In this document: positions 1 through 7,982 of the stretch, piece by piece | How positions within the stretch are numbered: the stretch's first letter is position 1 | Layout of the letters: every line of letters starts with the position of its first letter | Origin: Candidatus Bathyarchaeota archaeon | GTDB taxonomy: Archaea > Thermoproteota > Bathyarchaeia > Bathyarchaeales > Bathyarchaeaceae | Assembly: GCA_014859755.1 (NCBI GenBank) | Contig: JACUTO010000005.1 | Coordinates: 1 to 23,295 of the forward strand | Reading direction: 5' to 3' | Length of the DNA: 23,295 nt | Notes under the pieces: generated by a model | Told to the model about the DNA's origin: nothing | Database searches by the model: none | The model's input: the letters and a program-made list of their open reading frames with translations, nothing else | Program-made: the position numbers and the translations under genes

Positions 1-644
1 GGGTGGGTCAAGGTGTGGCGAAAAGAGCTCGTGGAATGGGCGCAAGGGTCATCGTTACCGAGGTTGATCCTATTAAGGCTTTTGAGGCGTGTATGGAAGG
101 CTTCCGTGTTATGAGAATGGCCGACGCCATCAAGGAGGCTGACGTTGTGATTACAGCCACAGGCATGAGAGACATCGTGAGGGAGGAGCACCTAGAGGTG
201 GCGAAGGATGGGTGCATCCTTTGCAACGCAGGACACTTTGACGTGGAGATATCCATCCCAGACCTTGAGTCGCTAAGCGTGGATAAGAAGCCCGTGCGGA
301 AGTTCGGGACTCCATATGGAGAAAAACTAGTCTGGGTGTACAAGCTGAGGGACGGAAGGAGGCTCTGCCTGCTAGGGGGTGGAAGGCTGGTGAATCTGGT
401 TTGCGGTCAGGGACACGCCGTCGAGATTATGGACTTGAGTTTCGCTCTACAAGCCGAGTCGGTGAGGCTCTTGGTGAGGAAGCGAGGAAAACTACGGAAC
501 AGGGTCTACAAGGTGCCGCGTGAAGTCGACGAAAGAGTCGCTAGGCTAAAACTCAAGTCTCTCGGAGTATACATAGACGCTTTGACAAAAGGGCAGAAGG
601 CATATCGAAGAGAGTGGAGGTTTAAGCCAAGCGGGATATCATGA
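1..644 (+). CDS. ahcY: S-adenosylhomocysteine hydrolase-like protein, 5' end outside window
   Basis: This is the C-terminal half of an AdoHcy hydrolase family protein, which reversibly splits S-adenosylhomocysteine into adenosine and homocysteine using bound NAD. The frame is open at the left edge, so the true start lies upstream. The visible part begins inside the NAD-binding fold (VGQGVAKRARG, then VIVTEVDP) and continues with the family motif GHFDVEI, GRLVNL, and a tail containing QKAY, where the family places residues that reach into the neighbouring subunit's NAD site. It differs from the full-length copy at 10344-11600: LLGGGRLVNLVCGQGHA replaces LLAQGRLVNLAAAEGHP, and there is a short insertion near GTPYGEKLVWVYKL. 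The substrate-binding N-terminal domain is not visible, so specificity (SAH or S-inosylhomocysteine) cannot be judged. The gene converges with the permease gene at 821. Family assignment is very secure; exact substrate is not. Confidence 0.93.
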   Translation, partial: VGQGVAKRARGMGARVIVTEVDPIKAFEACMEGFRVMRMADAIKEADVVITATGMRDIVREEHLEVAKDGCILCNAGHFDVEISIPDLESLSVDKKPVRKFGTPYGEKLVWVYKLRDGRRLCLLGGGRLVNLVCGQGHAVEIMDLSFALQAESVRLLVRKRGKLRNRVYKVPREVDERVARLKLKSLGVYIDALTKGQKAYRREWRFKPSGIS

Positions 645-794
645 CACTACACAAAGGGAACCGGCAAAACACCGTGTCCTATGAGCCGTAGACCTAAGGC
701 TGCGGTTAGAAGTGCTACCCAAAACGATGATTCCGTGAGCAATTTTCGATATCGTATCGGTTCAGGAGATGCTTTCAGGCGAAATTAACCTATT

Positions 795-810
795 ATGCGC
801 GCGCGCACAT
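795..810. repeat. 16-bp alternating CG tract at a convergent junction
   Basis: ATGCGCGCGCGCACAT is a perfect purine-pyrimidine alternation in the 176-bp gap between the convergent SAH hydrolase and permease genes. Such a tract is prone to Z-DNA. It is one of a set in this window. The rest of the gap shows no gene I can support. Confidence 0.8.
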
Positions 811-820
811 GATCATCCCA

Positions 821-1807
821 CTAAATCTCCTCTCTCCGATAAGGTCGCCCTACGCTTCTGGGGAACCTCCGTTTGCCTATCACGACCGTAACCGCCACTA
901 AAGTGACAATGTAAGGAATTATCTTTACGAAATTATTGACACCTGGAGGGATAAGAGGTACAAGCTTGGGAATAGCCATTATCCATATGCTCAGTGCATC
1001 GCAAAAGCCAAAAAGAACAGCGGCTCCAAGGGCTGAAATGGGTTCCAACCCACTGAACACGACGCAAGCGAGTGCGATGAAACCCCGCCCAGCCGGCAAG
1101 CCTTTGGTAGTCATATGAATCCAGTCGAGGCTCATGAAAGCTCCAGCCAAGCCTGCCAACATTGCACCAAAAATACACGCGAAAAGTCTGAGTTGAAAAA
1201 CGTTGATCCCAGAAGTATCGACGGCTCCCGGGTTCTCCCCAGCCGCTCTAAGCCAGACCCCCCAAGTTGTATTGTAAAAAACGAAGTAAACCGCGAGAAC
1301 CAAGGCTATTGTCATAAGGATGAACCAACTTAGACCTCCCCAAGGCGTGTATATGCGGGGTACTGACAAACCTGGCGAAAGCATGTGGCCACCCGGTATC
1401 CAGATAGTCCAAATGCCATAAGCGACAAATCCGGCGGCGAAGAGGTTAACACCCACTCCACTAATTACCTGATCCCCTTTTGCATAGATGCTTATCAGAC
1501 CATGAATTAGCCCGATCGATGCGCCCGTTATCATCCCAACGAGTATCCCAACACCCCAGTTCCTCGAAATCTCCGTACCGTAAACTGCGGCGAAAGAGCT
1601 CAGCAGCAATATGCCCTCCAGGCCTATATTGACCGTGCCGGCCCTCTCGTTAACAACCTCACCAACCGCCACTAATCCCAGCGGAACCATGGCGTGAAGT
1701 GAAGTCATTATGAGGCTGGGTACCTTTAGCCCAGCCGACTGCGAGACATAAAGGAGTACAGCAACGGAAACAATTCCCAAAACCAGCTTCGTTCGGATCT
1801 TGATCAT
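821..1807 (-). CDS. BMP-family nucleoside ABC transporter, permease subunit 2
   Basis: This integral membrane subunit (328 aa) belongs to the branched-chain/ribose-type permease family in the group that serves BMP-family nucleoside importers (YufQ/NupQ type). The sequence is a run of about eight to ten hydrophobic segments, with the family stretch VNIGLEGILLLSSFAAVYG near residues 54-72 and GLPAGRGFIALACVVFSG around residues 236-253. The C-terminus is short and basic. Its start overlaps the stop of the upstream permease gene by 4 bp (ATGA at 1804-1807), so the two are translationally coupled and probably form the heterodimeric channel. The ATPase and binding protein are encoded divergently at 2986-5165. 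The substrate is inferred to be nucleosides from the BMP protein and the neighbouring nucleoside phosphorylase; sugars remain possible. Confidence 0.92.
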   Translation of the reverse strand: MIKIRTKLVLGIVSVAVLLYVSQSAGLKVPSLIMTSLHAMVPLGLVAVGEVVNERAGTVNIGLEGILLLSSFAAVYGTEISRNWGVGILVGMITGASIGLIHGLISIYAKGDQVISGVGVNLFAAGFVAYGIWTIWIPGGHMLSPGLSVPRIYTPWGGLSWFILMTIALVLAVYFVFYNTTWGVWLRAAGENPGAVDTSGINVFQLRLFACIFGAMLAGLAGAFMSLDWIHMTTKGLPAGRGFIALACVVFSGLEPISALGAAVLFGFCDALSIWIMAIPKLVPLIPPGVNNFVKIIPYIVTLVAVTVVIGKRRFPRSVGRPYRREEI

Positions 1808-2862
1808 CGTACCGATTTTCCTTCAGTCTTTTTTTTGATGAGGATTAACAGCTCGGGAATGGCGATGGATATCACGATGATGCCAGATACGACATTCACG
1901 ATTTCCACAGGGATGCCCGCGGATATCTGCATGAGCCTTTTTCCTGACCACAGCGCGCCGAAGAAAACAGAGGAAAATATCGTGCCCAATGGATTATTTC
2001 TACCGATTAAGGCAACAGCGATTCCCGCGAAACCGTAGGTTACGACATTTGAAAGGTCTATGTAAACAGCGTAATCTGGAGGAAAGCCCATGATCAAAGC
2101 GCCTCCTGCTAGGCCAGCTGCCAATCCTCCGATGAAAAAGCCGATAGCCATTGCGCGCCCTGGATTAATTCCCATATAACGTGCAGACTCCTGATCAAAG
2201 CCGACTGCTCTTATTTCACAGCCTAGCCTCGTATGCCATATAACAATGTAAACGATGACTGCAAATAATATAGCTACGAATATAACTGTGCTCAAAGTGC
2301 TGAATAAAAGGGGGAAGCGAGAGTTTAACCGAATTGTTATCGATATATCGGATCTCGCCGGATTCAGAAGGGGCCCCAGCACCAGATATAAACAGAGATA
2401 GAATGCTATCCAATTTAGCATGATCGTCGACACGACCTCATGGACACCTTTTTTGACTTTAAGAACGGCGACAGGGATGGCCCATGAGGCTCCAGCCATC
2501 ATGGCAAAAATAATTCCTACTAACAGGTGAACGCCTGGAGGGAGAGAAAAGGTGCTAGCGGCGACGGCAGCTAGGGCTCCCGCCATCAGCTGGCCCTCGG
2601 CTCCGATGTTGAAGAGTCCCGCCCTCATCCCCAAGCCAAACGTGATTCCGGTCAACATGAGAACTGTCGCGTAATTCAGCGTCGATGCCAGCCCTACCTC
2701 AGAAAAAAATGCGCCTTTAAATAAGTAGTAAAATCCGACCAATGGGTCATGGCCGAAAATAGCTAAAAAAAAGGCCCCAACTGCAAGCCCTATACCTATT
2801 GCGAAAAGACTTTGAGAAAAAGGCTTGGCCAGCTCTGAGAGGTGCTCACTTAACGAATCCAT
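1804..2862 (-). CDS. BMP-family nucleoside ABC transporter, permease subunit 1
   Basis: This is the first permease subunit (352 aa, YufP/NupP type), with about eight to ten membrane helices. Characteristic stretches are GLGMRAGLFNIGAEGQLMAGALAA near residues 76-99 and WHTRLGCEIRAVGFDQESARYMGI near 209-232; the latter is the cytoplasmic coupling loop that contacts the ATPase in this family. The ATG at 2862 is preceded by GGGAG with suitable spacing. The gene heads a two-gene minus-strand operon with the overlapping permease downstream. It diverges from the ATPase gene across a 123-bp AT-rich gap. The usual BMP operon order (binding protein, ATPase, permease, permease on one strand) is therefore split in two here. 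Confidence 0.93.
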   Translation of the reverse strand: MDSLSEHLSELAKPFSQSLFAIGIGLAVGAFFLAIFGHDPLVGFYYLFKGAFFSEVGLASTLNYATVLMLTGITFGLGMRAGLFNIGAEGQLMAGALAAVAASTFSLPPGVHLLVGIIFAMMAGASWAIPVAVLKVKKGVHEVVSTIMLNWIAFYLCLYLVLGPLLNPARSDISITIRLNSRFPLLFSTLSTVIFVAILFAVIVYIVIWHTRLGCEIRAVGFDQESARYMGINPGRAMAIGFFIGGLAAGLAGGALIMGFPPDYAVYIDLSNVVTYGFAGIAVALIGRNNPLGTIFSSVFFGALWSGKRLMQISAGIPVEIVNVVSGIIVISIAIPELLILIKKKTEGKSVR

Positions 2863-2921
2863 TTAACTCCCATCAACTCATCTTCATTTCGTTTACATAA
2901 TCTTATTAGGTAAGTGTTTCA

Positions 2922-2932
2922 ACTATAAATTT
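2922..2932. promoter_or_regulatory. Shared TATA-like element of the divergent transporter operons
   Basis: The sequence CTATAAATTTT in the 123-bp divergent gap reads as a TATA-like box on both strands. It lies about 55-60 nt from each start codon (2862 minus, 2986 plus). A single nearly symmetrical element could coordinate both halves of the transporter. Assigned from composition and position only. Confidence 0.5.
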
Positions 2933-2985
2933 TTAAGGACCTTATGAGTTTTTAGGTTGTTTGCAAAGTTATTCAGGAGAAGAAC

Positions 2986-3741
2986 ATGAGGAAGAAAAAG
3001 CTTCTTGTGGAAATGAGAAAAATCAGCAAAAGCTTTGATGGATTTTGGGCTTTGAGAAGCGTGGATTTTAAAGTTGGTTATGGCGAAGTTGTAGCGTTAG
3101 TGGGTGACAACGGCGCCGGTAAGTCAACTTTGATAAAAATCCTAACAGGCGTGTACCTTCCGGATGAGGGGGAAATCTACATTGAAGGGAAAAAAGTGAA
3201 ATTTTCTTCTCCAGCGGAGGCCAGGTCTATGGGTATTGAAACCGTTCATCAGCGTTTAGGATTAGTGGCCCCGATGAGTGTGACTGAAAACTTTTTTCTG
3301 GGGAAGGAGATCACCAAGCGCGTTGGGCCCCTCCGCATTTTGGATAAGAAAAAGATGAACGAAATAGCCAAAAACGTTTTGAATGATATCGGCATCAGAA
3401 TCGCATCGCCAGAAAAAAGGGTGGTTTCGACCTTGTCTGGAGGGGAGCAACAAGCTGTGAGCATAGGGAGGTGCATATATTTTGGAGTCAAACTTGCTGT
3501 TTTAGACGAACCGACGGCTTCTTTGTCGCTCGCAGAAACACAGAAAGTGCTAGAAAGTATTAGGGGGATGAAAAAGCGAGGGCTCTCGGTCATTTTCATA
3601 TCTCACAACCTCTCACATGTTTGGCCTGTTGCTGACAGACTCGTTGTTTTGGAGCACGGAATAAAAGTGGGGGATTTTGGAAAAAATGACACCTCATCGG
3701 AAGAAATTAGTAAATTGATAATGGGAAAAGTGGAGGAATAA
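2986..3741 (+). CDS. BMP-family nucleoside ABC transporter, single-domain ATPase
   Basis: This ABC ATPase (251 aa) energises the permeases encoded divergently. It has Walker A GDNGAGKST (about residues 41-49), signature LSGGEQQ, Walker B AVLDEPT and the H-loop SHN, so all catalytic elements are present. It resembles the RbsA/XylG/FrcA sugar and nucleoside group (ETVHQRLGLVAPMSVTENFFLG). BMP-type ATPases such as YufO are usually about 500 aa with two nucleotide-binding domains; this one has only one and would have to act as a homodimer. The C-terminus ends cleanly (LIMGKVEE) with no trace of a second domain before the binding-protein gene. The ATG is preceded by AGGAG at 2975-2979. Confidence 0.93.
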   Translation: MRKKKLLVEMRKISKSFDGFWALRSVDFKVGYGEVVALVGDNGAGKSTLIKILTGVYLPDEGEIYIEGKKVKFSSPAEARSMGIETVHQRLGLVAPMSVTENFFLGKEITKRVGPLRILDKKKMNEIAKNVLNDIGIRIASPEKRVVSTLSGGEQQAVSIGRCIYFGVKLAVLDEPTASLSLAETQKVLESIRGMKKRGLSVIFISHNLSHVWPVADRLVVLEHGIKVGDFGKNDTSSEEISKLIMGKVEE

Positions 3742-3790
3742 AACCCCGAGGGTGTTTGGAATTAGAACGATTTATGACTAACAATGTTGG

Positions 3791-3796
3791 TTTTTT
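3791..3796 (+). terminator. Possible T-run terminator after the ATPase gene
   Basis: Six T residues follow the ATPase stop by about 50 bp and precede the binding-protein promoter, fitting archaeal oligo-T termination. The signal is short and the two genes could still be co-transcribed. Confidence 0.3.
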
Positions 3797-3820
3797 CGAT
3801 TCGGGAGAAGAAGGGAAAAT

Positions 3821-3828
3821 CTTTTATG
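3821..3828 (+). promoter_or_regulatory. TATA-like box for the BMP binding-protein gene
   Basis: CTTTTATG lies about 45 nt before the ATG at 3870, which has an AGAGG site at 3856-3860. A separate promoter would let the binding protein be made in excess over the ATPase, as is common for such importers. Inferred from position and composition. Confidence 0.35.
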
Positions 3829-3869
3829 TTGACTTCATTAAATTCAACCGAGTAAAGAGGTAGGTAAGA

Positions 3870-5165
3870 ATGAATAGTAAAGGAATCGCAAAGTCAATTG
3901 TGGTTGTCGTAGCGATTGTGATTGTTATAATTGCTGGAATCGGTATATACCTCGCGACTCGTGCCCCACCTGGTAAGAAACCTGGTGAGATCTGGATCGC
4001 CATGGTCACCGATGTCGGTGGAAGGGGAGACATGTCTTTTAATGATATGGGATTCCGGGGATGCGACTTAGCTAAAGAGCAGGGGATTGTGGACAAGGTC
4101 ACCGAGGTCGTCAGCACTACCCCAGCGGATTACCTTCCAAATTTGGAAGAACTGGCGGCTTCAGGTGACTATGATTTAATCATACCAATCGGGTTCTTGT
4201 TGACCGAAGCCACCGCGACAGTGGCACAAAAATATCCTCAGCAAAACTTCGCCTGCATAGATTTCGTCCCCTCATGGGAACAGCTTCCCCTAACCCCTGG
4301 CACGCTTGGTGTCCTTTTCCGTGAGGAGCAGAGTGGTGCTTTGGAAGGTGTTCTCGCGGGACTGATAGCCGCCGCCTATAACAAGTCCTACGTCAGCGCT
4401 GTGTTTGGTATGGAGATTCCGCCTGTGTGGGCCTACGAAATCGGATTTAAGTGGGGGCTCAACTGGAGCATAGGTGAGGGCGGTTGGTACGAAAGCAAGT
4501 TCGGAGAGACGGCGCCGGGGATAGGGGAGACCCCGATAAAGGAAAGAATAATCTATGATTACACCGGAACCTTTGGTGACCCCGCGCTGGGGAAAACAAC
4601 TGCAGAAGCTCAGCTTGCTTATGACGTAGCTACAGTCTGGGGGGCAGCAGGTGCGACAGGGCTTGGAGTGTTTGATGCAGTTGAGGAATACCACACGGCA
4701 AATAACATACCCAAAGGCGAGCCGCCGTTCATCCTTGGGGTCGACGCGGATCAGGATTGGATGAAGCCGGGTTTGGTCATAGGTAGTGGGATGAAGAGGA
4801 TCGACCAGGCCGTCGTGTACCTCTGCCAGTTGGTCCGTGAAGGCACATTCAAAGAAGGCGTGGAAGAAACCAACGGGATTCTCATGCTTGGGATAGAAGA
4901 AGGCGCATCGGGCATAAGCAACCTCGAAATGCTTGATGACTTTATTCAGTTCGGAATCGCTTATGAAGAGATGACGGGAGAACAGAAGCTTCCGGCTTCT
5001 CCCGACGAGATCAAGGCGGACGTAGAGGCGATGAGAGATGCTCAGCCAGCTTGGGTATGGGAAGGCCTAGCGGAATTCGAGAGCAAGTTAAACACCGGAG
5101 AAATAACGGTCCCTAGAGCAACTGACGGAGACACGGTTGCCTATTGGCGAGAAATCTTTGGCTAA
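3870..5165 (+). CDS. BMP-family nucleoside-binding protein, membrane anchored
   Basis: This is the substrate-binding protein of the importer (431 aa; PnrA/Med/BMP family, a purine-nucleoside receptor family in bacteria). Residues about 9-31 form a hydrophobic segment (IVVVVAIVIVIIAGIGIYLA) that would act as signal-anchor. No lipobox cysteine follows; the next residues are TRAPPGKKPGE, a typical linker. The binding domain starts with IWIAMVTDVGGRGDMSFNDMG, matching the family N-terminal motif whose Asp and Asn contact the nucleoside. Later come FACIDFVPSW and FILGVDADQDWMKPGLVIGSGMKR, the conserved C-lobe element. The SD AGAGG and ATG at 3870 define the start. It is convergent with the nucleoside phosphorylase gene, which fits a role in nucleoside uptake. 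Nucleoside specificity is known for the family and inferred here. Confidence 0.93.
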   Translation: MNSKGIAKSIVVVVAIVIVIIAGIGIYLATRAPPGKKPGEIWIAMVTDVGGRGDMSFNDMGFRGCDLAKEQGIVDKVTEVVSTTPADYLPNLEELAASGDYDLIIPIGFLLTEATATVAQKYPQQNFACIDFVPSWEQLPLTPGTLGVLFREEQSGALEGVLAGLIAAAYNKSYVSAVFGMEIPPVWAYEIGFKWGLNWSIGEGGWYESKFGETAPGIGETPIKERIIYDYTGTFGDPALGKTTAEAQLAYDVATVWGAAGATGLGVFDAVEEYHTANNIPKGEPPFILGVDADQDWMKPGLVIGSGMKRIDQAVVYLCQLVREGTFKEGVEETNGILMLGIEEGASGISNLEMLDDFIQFGIAYEEMTGEQKLPASPDEIKADVEAMRDAQPAWVWEGLAEFESKLNTGEITVPRATDGDTVAYWREIFG

Positions 5166-5172
5166 TTCCCCA

Positions 5173-5190
5173 CCCCTTTTTTATTTTTTA
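5173..5190 (+). terminator. T-rich terminator after the BMP gene
   Basis: CCCTTTTTTATTTTTTAT lies 8 nt after the stop codon of the BMP gene, a typical archaeal oligo-T terminator. There is no comparable T-run in the opposite direction for the convergent phosphorylase gene. Confidence 0.6.
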
Positions 5191-5243
5191 TGTTCCCAGT
5201 ATTTTCACTATTTTCCTTCTAAACGGATGCTACGGTCCCTTCA

Positions 5244-6023
5244 TCATGGAGTTACAGAGATTCTCGTGCGCGCGCCACTTTCAAGTAGTTTCACAGCTTC
5301 GATGGTTATTCTAATTTCGTCTTCAATTGCCCTTTGAACGCGTTCATCTAGCTCTCCTGTTCTCTCACCGGGTTCAAACTCGCCCTTCTTTATCCCCTTT
5401 ACGAGATTGCCATCAACCGCCAAAATGGCCCCGGACCTCAGCCCTTTCAACCCTGTGAGCGTGAAAATGGCGGAGCATTCCATCTCGACCGACAAAACGT
5501 TTGCCTCACCGAATCGCAACGTAGCTCCATTGTTCTCGCCATAAAAGGCGTCGGAAGTCAAAACGATGCCCAAGTGGACCTTTTTCTTCATCTTCTTAGA
5601 TGCTTGAAGTAAAGCCGAGACTACTTCAAAATTCGCAACGGCGGGGTATTCAACTGGCAAATAAGATCTAGTTGTGCCGTCCGCGCGCACCGCAGCAGTT
5701 GCAATGACGATATCGCCAATTTCTATATCGGGTTGAAGAGCACCTGTCGTCCCCACTCTAATGAAAGTCTCCGCGCCGATTTTCACCAACTCCTCCACAA
5801 CAATCGCTGTGGACGGGCACCCAATACCTGTCGAAACAGCCGAGATCCCTATGCCATCCACTTTCCCTGAATAGGTCACGTATCCTCTATACTCCGCAAC
5901 TTTGTGCGCCTCGTCGAAAAATGATGCAATCTTTTTCACCCTTTTAGGATCGCCGGGGAGCAGGACATACTTTGCAACGTCTCCTACGCCACACATAATG
6001 TGAGGCTGTATCCTTTTTTTCAT
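5244..6023 (-). CDS. Purine (or uridine) nucleoside phosphorylase, NP-I family
   Basis: This enzyme (259 aa) cleaves nucleosides with phosphate to give the free base and (deoxy)ribose 1-phosphate. NP-I family motifs are present: LPGDPKRV (about 22-29) for phosphate, IRVGTTGALQ (about 88-97), and SVEMECSAIF (about 178-187) for the ribose. The position corresponding to the DeoD catalytic aspartate reads AVDGNL, so an Asp is present; in this family that favours purine over uridine substrates, though I aligned it by eye. Length is normal. The ATG at 6023 has a TGAGGA site six nt upstream. It sits between the nucleoside importer and the SAH-deaminase/SAH-hydrolase pair and could handle adenosine or inosine from either source. 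It contains two GCGCGC tracts, one about 20 bp before its stop codon. Confidence 0.9.
   Translation of the reverse strand: MKKRIQPHIMCGVGDVAKYVLLPGDPKRVKKIASFFDEAHKVAEYRGYVTYSGKVDGIGISAVSTGIGCPSTAIVVEELVKIGAETFIRVGTTGALQPDIEIGDIVIATAAVRADGTTRSYLPVEYPAVANFEVVSALLQASKKMKKKVHLGIVLTSDAFYGENNGATLRFGEANVLSVEMECSAIFTLTGLKGLRSGAILAVDGNLVKGIKKGEFEPGERTGELDERVQRAIEDEIRITIEAVKLLESGARTRISVTP
5265..5275. repeat. CG tract at the 3' end of the phosphorylase gene
   Basis: CGTGCGCGCGC is an 11-bp alternating tract in the last codons of the minus-strand phosphorylase gene, at the BMP/phosphorylase convergent junction. It encodes part of the non-conserved tail (GARTR). Confidence 0.7.
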
Positions 6024-6093
6024 CGTGATTCCTCAACTCCAGTTTCAGTAGGGTCTTTAAGCTTCGAACTATAAATTCTGAGCGGTTTCCGTT

Positions 6094-6105
6094 TACGCGC
6101 GCGTA
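6094..6105. repeat. 12-bp CG palindrome in a divergent promoter region
   Basis: TACGCGCGCGTA is a perfect palindrome and a perfect purine-pyrimidine alternation. It sits in the 240-bp gap between the divergent phosphorylase and HD-domain genes, between the TATA-like boxes of the two. It could be an operator or simply a member of the CG-tract set. Confidence 0.75.
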
Positions 6106-6154
6106 TGTTTCGTCGAGTGAGAATAAGGGTTTTGCAGAGATTTTAATAACCTTA

Positions 6155-6163
6155 CATTATAAC
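6155..6163 (+). promoter_or_regulatory. TATA-like box for the HD-domain gene
   Basis: CATTATAAC lies in an AT-rich patch about 100 nt before the HD-domain start. The opposite gene has a TATA-like AATTTATAG (minus strand, about 6068-6076). Both calls are tentative. Confidence 0.35.
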
Positions 6164-6264
6164 TTAACGTGTAAGTCTAGTGTTCAAAAGAGGTGGGTGT
6201 GAAATACGGTTAAGCAGGTTTCGGTAAGATTTGCTTGGCATGATGATAAATGGGATGGTGTGTT

Positions 6265-7044
6265 TTGTCCTACATCATAAAGCTACCGTGTCGGCACAAC
6301 GTAAAACTGAAGCTGCTAATGGATGAGGTGAACAGGGACGAGAAACTGCAGTCCTACTGGAAGTGTGTAAACGTTGCGGCCATAGACCGTATGGGATTTT
6401 CGGATCACGGCCCCATCCATGTGAAAATCGTTGCCAACTCTGCTCTCAAGCTTCTTAGGCTCCTAGTCGAAAGCGGAGTTATACCAAACGTCGTAAAAGA
6501 TTACGGCATGACCAACGAAGATGCTGAGGTGGTCGTGTTTCTTGCCTCTGTCATGCACGACTTAGGTATGGCAGTCGTAAGGGAAAGACATGAAGAATAC
6601 AGCGTCCTGTTAGCCCTAAGCTTTCTCCAAAAATACTTAGAGCCTGTCTATCCCAAAGATCAAGCCGCAATAATTACCACCGAGGTCCTACACGTGCTAG
6701 TTTCCCATCACCGCCAACAGCACCCCCTGACTCTAGAAGCTGGCGTAGTCAGGGTAGCAGACGCCTTGGACATGGAAAAGGGCCGAGCAAGAATTCCCTT
6801 CGAAGCCGGAAAAATCAACATCCATTCCATATCCGCGCTATCCATAGAAAAGGTGGAGATAAGAAAGGGAACCGAAAAACCGGTGACCATAAAAATAAAA
6901 ATGTCCAATTCCGCCGGCGTCTTTCAGGTAGACGAGCTCCTGAAGGGGAAGATACAGGGCTCTGGGCTAGAAAAATATATCCACGTGGTCGCGGAAATAA
7001 CGGGCGAAAGAGAAAGAAAGATCATTGAAAGATTCGAAATCTAG
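6265..7044 (+). CDS. HD-domain phosphohydrolase-like protein
   Basis: The protein (about 259 aa) has the metal-binding signature of the HD superfamily. Counting from the upstream ATG at 6250, there is a histidine-rich element SDHGPIHVK (His53, His57), the HD doublet MHDLGM (His103-Asp104), HHRQQH, and a distal Asp in VRVADALDM. Members hydrolyse phosphomonoesters or phosphodiesters of nucleotides, but the substrate here is unknown. The C-terminal 80 residues (after INIHSIS) look like a separate beta-rich domain. The ATG at 6250 has no Shine-Dalgarno sequence, whereas the in-frame TTG at 6265 follows GGATGGTG at 6254-6261 and gives an N-terminus SYIIKLPCRHN; I prefer TTG. It is monocistronic and converges with the PHP gene. 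Nucleotide metabolism is suggested only by its neighbours. Confidence 0.85.
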   Translation: MSYIIKLPCRHNVKLKLLMDEVNRDEKLQSYWKCVNVAAIDRMGFSDHGPIHVKIVANSALKLLRLLVESGVIPNVVKDYGMTNEDAEVVVFLASVMHDLGMAVVRERHEEYSVLLALSFLQKYLEPVYPKDQAAIITTEVLHVLVSHHRQQHPLTLEAGVVRVADALDMEKGRARIPFEAGKINIHSISALSIEKVEIRKGTEKPVTIKIKMSNSAGVFQVDELLKGKIQGSGLEKYIHVVAEITGERERKIIERFEI

Positions 7045-7056
7045 AAAAGCAGTATT

Positions 7057-7066
7057 CGCGCACGCA
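7057..7066. repeat. CG tract between convergent HD and PHP genes
   Basis: CGCGCACGCA lies in the 45-bp convergent gap between the HD-domain and PHP genes. It is an alternating purine-pyrimidine stretch like the others in the window. Confidence 0.65.
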
Positions 7067-7089
7067 ACGATTCTTTAATCAGGAAAGGT

Positions 7090-7965
7090 TCACTCAGAGT
7101 TGAATTGGTCAGCTACATATCCGGGGACTTTCACCGTTCCCATGAGGATCGGCTTTTGATGGCAATCGCTTCCCCCGGTCATGATTAGTCCATGTTTTTT
7201 TGCAAACTTTATGTAATGATTCGTTGTTAGGGCGTCATTTCTGGAGTGCCAACACTCTACGCCATCAATGTATCTTAAAATTGACTCTTCTATTATCTCC
7301 GTCTGTTTATGCAGCGATTTAGTCAGCCTCACAAGTGAGGTTCCATGAGGATCGTTGGGATGAGCCAAAACTATTATTCCCCCAGCATTCCTCACCAATC
7401 TCGACGCCTCCCCAACGTAAAGAGGATACTTGGGAACATCGCACTTCACAAGATACTTATCAAAAGCTTCTTGTTTGGTTCTAACAATTCCCTTTCTCAC
7501 CAAATAGTTCGCTATGTGAGGCCTCCCAAATGCTCCGTCAACAGAATCTCGAATCGCCCTCAAATCGTTCCTCGTTAACCTTTCAATCCCTTCTTTTTCA
7601 AATTCTACATTAATCTTATCCAAAATCCTTGCAGCTCTTTCCTCTCGATATTTCCCAATTCGTTGAAGCCTGTTCTTTAACCCCTTATCCTTTACGTCAA
7701 ATTGGTAACCCAAGAAATCTAACGATATTGATTTACCATTGTGATATCTGGGGTGCGAGAAGGTTACATTCAATTCAACTCCAGAAACATAACGGATCCC
7801 ATTTTTCCTTGCCAAAGCCATGGCTTTCTCTTGACAGCCAATCGAGTCGTGATCCGTAATCGATATTAACCCGATATTTCTGATCTTAGCTTCCTTAACA
7901 ATTTCTTCAACGGTCAAGTTTCCGTCAGAACAACTTTTTGAATGAATATGCAAATCTATTATCAT
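7090..7965 (-). CDS. PHP-domain phosphoesterase
   Basis: This protein of the PHP superfamily (about 291 aa from the chosen start) carries the full metal-binding set in order: DLHIHS at the N-terminus, ITDHDS, the Glu of SGVELNV, an inserted helical region, LAHPNDP, ECWHSRND and GGSDCH near the C-terminus. The architecture resembles the TrpH/RNase AM group, which hydrolyses 5'-phosphorylated RNA ends or 3',5'-bisphosphate nucleotides. The activity here is inferred, not shown. The frame is open to 8013, but those codons overlap the upstream gene and give an untypical leader; starting at 7965 places MIIDLHIHS at the N-terminus as usual for the family and leaves an 18-nt gap. It is probably co-transcribed with the P-loop kinase gene upstream (7983-8585). 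Confidence 0.87.
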   Translation of the reverse strand: MIIDLHIHSKSCSDGNLTVEEIVKEAKIRNIGLISITDHDSIGCQEKAMALARKNGIRYVSGVELNVTFSHPRYHNGKSISLDFLGYQFDVKDKGLKNRLQRIGKYREERAARILDKINVEFEKEGIERLTRNDLRAIRDSVDGAFGRPHIANYLVRKGIVRTKQEAFDKYLVKCDVPKYPLYVGEASRLVRNAGGIIVLAHPNDPHGTSLVRLTKSLHKQTEIIEESILRYIDGVECWHSRNDALTTNHYIKFAKKHGLIMTGGSDCHQKPILMGTVKVPGYVADQFNSE

Positions 7966-7982
7966 GGTGAAACATGGTCCAA

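Noticed and set aside
681..788. 35-codon ORF (MSRRPKAAVR...) between SAH hydrolase and permease
   Set aside because: No Shine-Dalgarno site or promoter, low complexity and very short; I see nothing to support translation.
6240..6310. C/D box sRNA candidate (ATGATGA at 6240-6246, CTGA at 6307-6310)
   Set aside because: Spacing is too long for an archaeal C/D RNA, no C'/D' boxes or terminal stem are visible, and it overlaps the HD-domain gene start.
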